Shown here: positions 58,613-64,000 of the stretch, in pieces
Layout: each line of letters opens with the position of its first letter
Position numbering within the stretch: the first letter of the stretch is position 1
From: Neocallimastix lanati (nom. inval.)
Taxonomy: Eukaryota; Neocallimastigomycota; Neocallimastigomycetes; Neocallimastigales; Neocallimastigaceae
Direction of reading: 5' to 3'
NCBI GenBank assembly: GCA_016946835.1
Contig: JACVTC010000033.1
Coordinates: 1,346,501-1,410,500, forward strand
DNA: 64,000 bases
Translations under genes and position numbers: made by a program
The notes under the pieces: generated by a model
What the model saw: only the letters and a program-made list of their open reading frames with translations
Databases searched by the model: none
What the model was told of the DNA's origin: nothing

Positions 58613-58816
58613 TTTTTTTTTTATTTTATTTTTTCTTCTATTATTAAATTTTTTGTTTTAGAAAATTTTTTAAATATTTTCTTGGGTTTTTGAATTAATA
58701 AAAAAATTTTTTATTATTATATATATTTGAATATACTATATTTACAAATAAAAATAAAAGATTCAAATTTTAATAAGAAAAACCTTTATAAAATATATTA
58801 TATTATATACAAAAAG

Positions 58817-58912
58817 AAAAAATTATAAGAAAAAAAAAAAGTTATATATTTATGAAAATTAAATAAATATATAATACGGTAAATTTTTTTCTTCTTATAA
58901 TTCTTTTTAGAG
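58817..58912 (-). promoter_or_regulatory. Shared upstream box of paralog 5
   Basis: The - strand copy of the family block: the ACCG box begins at 58880, 268 bp before the ATG, preceded by AAGAAGAAAAAAATTT and followed by ATATATAACTTTTTTTTTT. Confidence 0.6.
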
Positions 58913-61603
<2,691 letters not shown>

Positions 61604-61690
61604 AAAAAATTATAAGAAGAAAAAATTTTACCGTATTATATATTTATTCAATTTTCATAAATATATAACTTTTTTTTTTCTTATAATTTT
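61604..61690 (+). promoter_or_regulatory. Shared upstream box of paralog 6
   Basis: The family block with ACCGTATTATATATTTATT from 61630, 274 bp before the ATG. Confidence 0.6.
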
Positions 61691-61903
61691 TTTTACATTT
61701 TTTGTATTTAATAATAAATTCTATAAAGTTTTATTTTATTAAAATATTAATCTTTCTTCTTTATTTGTAAATATAATATATTCAGATATATAAATTAAAA
61801 TAAATTTTATTAATTCAAAATTCCAAAAATTTTAGAAGTTATAATACAACAATAGCAGCAAAAAAAATTTAATATTCATATATTTATATTTTCAATAAAA
61901 AAA

Positions 61904-63190
61904 ATGAAGTTTTTAACTGTTACTGGTATCTTATCTCTTCTTCTTGTAGCTGTTAACGGCCGTCCTTGTTTCCCTGGTGAATTTGGTGGTGGTATGCCGG
62001 GTGGTGGTTTCCCAGGTGGCGGTTTCCCAGGCGGTGGTATGCCAGCTCCACCAAGTGGTGGTATGGGTTCAGGTGGTTGGCCAGGAGCTCCAGGTGGTGG
62101 TATGCCAGCTCCTCCAGCTCCTCCATCAGGTCCACCAAGTATTCCAGGAATTCCAGGTATTCCAGGAGGAGGTGATAAAGGAAATGGTGGCTTCCCAGGC
62201 ATTCCAGGTATTCCAGGTATTCCAGGTATGCCAGGTGGTGGTGATAAAGGTAATGGTGGCTTCCCAGGCATCCCAGATATTCCAGGAATTCCAGGTATTC
62301 CATCTACACCACCATCACCACCATCACCTCCATCACCACCTTCACCACCTTCACCACCTTCTCCTCCAGAAGTTCCATCACCACCATCACCACCATCACC
62401 ACCAGAAGTTCCATCACCACCTTCTCCACCATCACCTCCATCTCCACCAAGTGGTGATAATGGTAATGGTCATGATGAAGAATGTGGTCCAACTTCACCA
62501 AATGGTCCTTGTCAACCTCCAGATACTCCACCATCACCACCAGAAGTTCCATCACCACCTTCTCCACCATCACCTCCATCTCCACCAAGTGGTGATAATG
62601 GTAATGGTCATGATGAAGAATGTGGTCCAACTTCACCAAATGGTCCTTGTCAACCTCCAGATACTCCACCATCACCACCTTCTCCACCAGAAACTCCATC
62701 ACCACCATCACCTCCATCACCACCTTCTCCACCAAGTGGTGGTAATGGTAATGGTGAAGAAGAAGAATGCGGTCCAACTTCACCAAATGGTCCATGTGAA
62801 CCAGAATTTCCACCATCTCCACCATCTCCACCTTCTCCACCTTCTCCACCAAGTGGTGGTAATGGTAATGGTGAAGAAGAAGAATGTGGTCCAACTTCAC
62901 CAAACGGTCCATGTAATCCAGAACCACCATGCAATCCAAAGGAAGATCCATCCTGTGCTCCAGTACCACCATCTTGTGATCCAAAGACTGATCCAGGTTG
63001 TGGTCCATCCAATGATCCACCATCCAATGATCCACCATCTTGTGATCCAAGTTCTGATCCAAACTGTGGAGGAGGTGATCCATACGATGATCCAGAAGAT
63101 CCACCACAATATTCAGATGATGAACAAGTTGAAAATGGTGACAGCCCATACAATGAAGATGATGCTAATAATTTTTCAGATAATGAATAA
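61904..63190 (+). CDS. Secreted Gly/Pro-rich repeat protein, paralog 6
   Basis: 428 residues, the longest member. Signal peptide 1-19, [11 protein letters not shown], one [12 protein letters not shown] unit, GIPGIPG repeats with [12 protein letters not shown], then (SPP)n with PPEVPSPP. It has four [10 protein letters not shown] boxes, and the first two lie in a directly duplicated segment ([20 protein letters not shown] plus [10 protein letters not shown]), which is a fresh internal duplication. It ends with the three extra Cys pairs and the acidic SDNE tail shared with genes 3-5. It follows the shared promoter box and lies in direct orientation in what looks like a tandem cassette continuing past the window. 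Likely structural and extracellular; function unknown. Confidence 0.92.
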   Translation: MKFLTVTGILSLLLVAVNGRPCFPGEFGGGMPGGGFPGGGFPGGGMPAPPSGGMGSGGWPGAPGGGMPAPPAPPSGPPSIPGIPGIPGGGDKGNGGFPGIPGIPGIPGMPGGGDKGNGGFPGIPDIPGIPGIPSTPPSPPSPPSPPSPPSPPSPPEVPSPPSPPSPPEVPSPPSPPSPPSPPSGDNGNGHDEECGPTSPNGPCQPPDTPPSPPEVPSPPSPPSPPSPPSGDNGNGHDEECGPTSPNGPCQPPDTPPSPPSPPETPSPPSPPSPPSPPSGGNGNGEEEECGPTSPNGPCEPEFPPSPPSPPSPPSPPSGGNGNGEEEECGPTSPNGPCNPEPPCNPKEDPSCAPVPPSCDPKTDPGCGPSNDPPSNDPPSCDPSSDPNCGGGDPYDDPEDPPQYSDDEQVENGDSPYNEDDANNFSDNE

Positions 63191-64000
63191 ATCTAATAAA
63201 TCTAATAAATATCATCTTATGAATGAATTTTTTTTGAAATAAGTTTCTTAAATAAATTTAAAATATAGAAAAAAAGTCTATTTTTTTAAATTAATTAGAA
63301 TCATTTTAAAGATATTCATATAAAAATAAAAAAAAAAAAAAAAATTTGTAAAATTTATTATTTATTTATTTCCATGTATTCTTATTTTTTTATTAAATTT
63401 ATTGTAATATTATAATATAGTAAGAACATAATATAATATAATATAATATAATATAATATAATATAATATAATATTATTTATATTTATAAAAAAATTAAAA
63501 ATATAAAAGTTTTTAATGAAATAAAATTTAAAAAAAAAATATGTATATATAAATATAAAAAATAATTCACTTTTTTTTTAATTTTTTATTTTTTTTATAT
63601 AAAATATTTATTTTATTTTTATTTATTACTAATTAGTAATTATAAAATATTTATTAATTTATTTATTTTTTTTTAATTTTATTTTTAAAAAGCAAAGTTG
63701 TTTTAATATAATTTTTTGTTAAACTATATATTATGAACATTTAAAAATTAGAGGTAAAAATTATAAATTTAATTGAACATTTAAAAAAAAGTCGTTTATA
63801 ATTAAAATTAAATATTTTTTAACGAATAGAATGTAGTAATTTTTAAAATTTTATTAATAAATATTCTATGTTAATTTTTTAATTAGTTATAAAATGAAAA
63901 AAAATTAAATTACTTTTAATTATTATTTTATTTTTGGTAATTATTTTATTATTTTATTGATTTATAATTTTATTATTTTTATTTCTATTTAAAATAAAAA
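63191..64000. other. 3' flank of paralog 6 and start of the next duplicated cassette
   Basis: 63191-63840 matches the 3' flanks of genes 4 and 5. At 63832-63880 a small fold-back (AATAGAATGT with ATATTCTATG) occupies the place where the inverted-repeat element stands beside gene 4. The last ~60 bases (TTTATTATTTTTATTTCTAT near the end) match the beginning of the gene 4 and gene 6 5' flanks at 52024 and 59641. Confidence 0.6.

Overview
The window is eukaryotic and extremely AT-rich, with long A/T homopolymers, ATT/AAT microsatellites and intron-less genes that use CCA for proline and GGT for glycine almost exclusively. Together with LINE and Ty3/gypsy remains and secreted low-complexity proteins, this best fits an anaerobic gut fungus (Neocallimastigomycota). 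A dictyostelid is the main alternative. The assignment is an inference from composition and gene style; no ribosomal marker is present.

Left third (about 1.8-24.6 kb): three apparently whole Ty3/gypsy LTR retrotransposons stand end to end, separated only by their target-site duplications, and the stack stops 15 bp upstream of a tRNA-Val(UAC) gene. Element A (1791-8222, + strand) has one long Gag-Pol frame, 773-bp LTRs and a Tf1-like self-priming arrangement. Elements B (8229-16304) and C (16309-24507), both on the - strand, belong to one other family with separate gag and pol joined by a textbook -1 frameshift signal (UUUAAAC, 7-nt spacer, 6-bp hairpin). TSDs TACAA, CAAA and CAAA overlap one another, so all three insertions used the same few bases beside the tRNA gene, most simply in the order A, B, C. 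Both lineages carry a related, probably structured ~140-nt segment in their 5' leaders.

Middle (24.6-31.2 kb): non-coding AT-rich DNA with a three-copy 365-bp tandem repeat, minisatellites and a perfect palindrome.

Right half (31.2-64 kb): six paralogous genes for secreted Gly/Pro-rich proteins of 348-428 aa. Each has a signal peptide, a constant [11 protein letters not shown]-type N-terminus ([13 protein letters not shown] in gene 1), elastin- or silk-like GFPG/GIPG repeats, a decapeptide box CGPxSPNGPC repeated three or four times between (SPP)n linkers, and an acidic C-terminal tail. Genes 3-6 share long 5' and 3' flanks including one promoter box, and lie in duplicated, partly inverted cassettes. 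A fifth copy of that promoter at 48.2 kb faces a place where its gene has been cleanly deleted. Between the convergent gene pairs lies an inverted-repeat element of unknown class. A broken LINE (49.6-50.8 kb) and a second LINE-like fragment (40.1-40.9 kb) lie in the spacers. The next cassette seems to begin in the last ~60 bases, so the array probably continues beyond the window.
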